Shown here piece by piece: positions 33,775 to 34,982 of a DNA stretch of 34,982 nt (position 1 is the stretch's first letter; every line of letters starts with the position of its first letter). The translations under genes and the position numbers were made by a program. This stretch comes from Salaquimonas sp. (lineage in GTDB: Bacteria; Pseudomonadota; Alphaproteobacteria; Rhizobiales; Rhizobiaceae), in assembly GCA_028289365.1 (NCBI GenBank), contig JANQQM010000077.1:1-34982 (forward strand). Direction: 5' to 3'. A model generated the notes under the pieces. The model worked only from the letters and a program-made list of their open reading frames with translations. It made no database searches and was not told where the DNA came from.

Positions 33775-34275
33775 TCAGCTCTCTGGCTGGGTTTCTTCGG
33801 CCTCTTCGGTCTCTCCCGTTTCCTCCATCTCTTCGACTTCCATCGGAGCGGAGAAGGTTTTCAGAAAAGCGATGACGTCAAGGCGATCTTGTTCCTTTCT
33901 CAACTTGAAAGCCATTTTGCTCTTTGCACTTTTGTCATCAAGCTTGGCACGAAGATACTTTCGTGGATCTTCAAGATAGATAAAGAGTTCATCCTCATTC
34001 CAAACTAGACCAGCTTCGCCCGCTGCGATTATGCTGTTACCGTACTTGTAATCGACAAACGTACCGGCCTGGCGTCCAAATACATCATTCAGAACAGGCC
34101 CCACCTTGTTCTTGGCGGATTCACCTACTGTGTGGCAACTCGCACATTTCTTGAACACTTTCTCGCCCTTCACGGCGTCTCCTTCCATCGCTGAGGCGGT
34201 GGAATTGAGCAAAGCTGCCGCAAGGAAAGTACCCAGCATTTGGGCAGAGTTCTTGATGAGTCTATATTTAGCCAT
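33775..34275 (-). CDS. Periplasmic cytochrome c (class I) with acidic C-terminal tail
   Basis: This 166-residue protein starts behind GGAGG at ATG 34275. The signal peptide runs to about residue 29. Haem attaches at C44-A-S-C47-H48, and the sixth ligand is probably M121 (SKMAFKL). The core (GEKVFKKCASCHTVGESAKNKVGP, GRQAG, YGNSI) matches mitochondrial-type/c2 cytochromes. After the fold comes an unusual Glu-rich tail (about 147-164, EEMEETGETEEAEE). Next to bchP and a small membrane protein, it is a good candidate soluble electron donor for the photosynthetic reaction centre. Confidence 0.92.
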   Translation of the reverse strand: MAKYRLIKNSAQMLGTFLAAALLNSTASAMEGDAVKGEKVFKKCASCHTVGESAKNKVGPVLNDVFGRQAGTFVDYKYGNSIIAAGEAGLVWNEDELFIYLEDPRKYLRAKLDDKSAKSKMAFKLRKEQDRLDVIAFLKTFSAPMEVEEMEETGETEEAEETQPES

Positions 34276-34399
34276 GGTTCCTCCAATAAGACCTACTTAG
34301 CCATTTTTGTTCAGGAAAGGTTTGTGCAACAATTTCCATTCAGTGAACCTGTGCAGAAAATGTCGTAAATTGATTGCTTTCTAGCGAGCATATGCCGGA

Positions 34400-34669
34400 T
34401 TAGTTTCTCCAGCGCAGCCAGATATCGGAAAGGTGAAACAGAAAGGCGATACCTAACGCCGCCGCTAACAGAAGCGGCGAACCGTCTATCGATACGATCA
34501 AAACGGCGAAGCCGAAGGCAATACCCGCTCCGAGGAAGGCAATCGTCTGCGACGGTGGTAATCCCCGCCGTTTTTGCTGCCAAAGCACCAAAAGACCTAT
34601 TGCCTCCAACATAAGGAAACAGAGTACGAATATTGCCATGTTTGGCCCAGTTAACAAAATTGAAGACAT
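34400..34669 (-). CDS. Small integral membrane protein next to bchP
   Basis: This is an 89-residue protein from ATG 34669 (GTG 34675 also possible) with three hydrophobic helices: MAIFVLCFLMLEAIGLLVLW, TIAFLGAGIAFGFAVLIVSI and LLLAAALGIAFLFHLSDIW. A short basic loop (QQKRRG) suggests the first loop is cytoplasmic. It lies 22 bases downstream of bchP. I recall similar small membrane proteins after bchP in photosynthesis clusters of aerobic phototrophs, but no function is known. Confidence 0.75.
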   Translation of the reverse strand: MSSILLTGPNMAIFVLCFLMLEAIGLLVLWQQKRRGLPPSQTIAFLGAGIAFGFAVLIVSIDGSPLLLAAALGIAFLFHLSDIWLRWRN

Positions 34670-34690
34670 AGTCACTATTCATTCCAAAAC

Positions 34691-34982
34691 CTATGTCCTA
34701 GCCAGGCCAACCAGATGGCTCAAATCTTTAAAGAACACGCGCAAATGTGCCATTGGCTCCTTACGGACAAGTCTTTTATTCATGTAAGAATCCCAAGTCA
34801 GGCGCTGAACGTCCTTATCTTCACAGATCTTAACGAAGCGTTCTCTGCGTCTGTCGCCGCCATACCAGAAGTATTGGAGAATTCCGAGTATCCAGAATAC
34901 CTTTCCATGTTCCTTCATGAACCTTTGCCGAGCCTTAGCAAGGCAACGAACGTCGCCGCTACATAACGTCTCCGATACAGCA
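34691..34982 (-). CDS. bchP: Geranylgeranyl diphosphate/bacteriochlorophyll reductase, C-terminal part (partial)
   Basis: The frame continues past the right edge; 96 codons and the TAG stop are visible. The segment AVSETLCSGDVRCLAKARQR, then RFMKEHGKVFWILG, FVKICEDKDVQRLTWDSYMN and HLRVFFKDLSHLVGLA match the C-terminus of BchP/ChlP. BchP is the flavoprotein that reduces the geranylgeranyl tail of bacteriochlorophyll (or its diphosphate) to phytyl with NADPH. The FAD-binding N-terminal part is outside the window. Its presence shows that a photosynthesis gene cluster begins here and extends to the right. Confidence 0.88.
   Translation of the reverse strand, partial: AVSETLCSGDVRCLAKARQRFMKEHGKVFWILGILQYFWYGGDRRRERFVKICEDKDVQRLTWDSYMNKRLVRKEPMAHLRVFFKDLSHLVGLART

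Noticed and set aside
33580-34008. Plus-strand open frame of 142 codons
   Set aside because: It mostly covers the antisense of the cytochrome c gene, which has a signal peptide and CxxCH motif.
1-34982. tRNA, rRNA and CRISPR arrays
   Set aside because: No cloverleaf, ribosomal RNA core sequence or regularly spaced repeat array was recognised by eye.

Overview
The window is chromosomal DNA of a proteobacterium, most likely an alphaproteobacterium capable of aerobic anoxygenic phototrophy. The evidence is the C-terminal part of bacteriochlorophyll geranylgeranyl reductase (bchP) entering at the right edge with a small membrane protein and a cytochrome c, the DUF3489-DUF2924-serine recombinase cassette that is common in alphaproteobacteria, and several TRAP and tripartite tricarboxylate (TTT) uptake systems. 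The organism assignment is an inference.

Region 1 (about 460-6991) looks like a zinc-handling island. On the left is a zinc-excess module: a 55-residue SmtA-type metallothionein and an ArsR/SmtB-type repressor with a near-perfect TTGAACAA/TTGTTCAA operator at its start. Next come genes that look like a zinc-shortage response: a class III alcohol dehydrogenase missing two of four structural-zinc cysteines, a HisI in which one zinc-ligand cysteine reads Asp, a GTP cyclohydrolase I, a homologue of the iota carbonic anhydrases (reported active without zinc), two COG0523 GTPases and a small protein with paired cysteines. A 17-bp palindrome with the arms and spacing of a Zur box (ATGTTA-5-TAACAT, 3936-3952) sits in the divergent promoter between folE-hisI and the carbonic anhydrase-COG0523 operon. 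This is the most interesting system in the window.

Region 2 (7331-16135) is a five-gene minus-strand operon with a divergent LysR regulator: TAXI binding protein, fused TRAP permease, sulfatase, aldehyde dehydrogenase and ThDP-dependent decarboxylase-like enzyme. The last four genes overlap by 4 bases at each junction. It suggests uptake of a sulfated compound, sulfate-ester cleavage and oxidation of the carbon skeleton. Region 3 (16390-19779) is a four-gene minus-strand cluster (SRPBCC protein, beta-hydroxyacid dehydrogenase family protein, alpha/beta-fold hydrolase with a cysteine at the nucleophile elbow, secreted SnoaL-like protein) divergent from a TetR gene, with repeated TGTCAA operators between. 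Region 4 (20084-27139) is a LysR gene followed by tctC-tctB-tctA and two paralogous sulfatases, again with 4-base overlaps, and a strong terminator-like hairpin between tctC and tctB.

Region 5 (27140-30741) is a recombination cassette (DUF3489, DUF2924, large serine recombinase) followed by a cluster of AACAGGGAA repeats and the 3' remnant of a short-chain dehydrogenase gene. Region 6 (30949-33519) holds a Dps-like protein and an OxyR-like regulator, each lacking key residues of its family, plus two small genes. Region 7 (33775-34982) is the edge of a photosynthesis gene cluster. Short TGTCC...TGGC repeats occur in several intergenic gaps.
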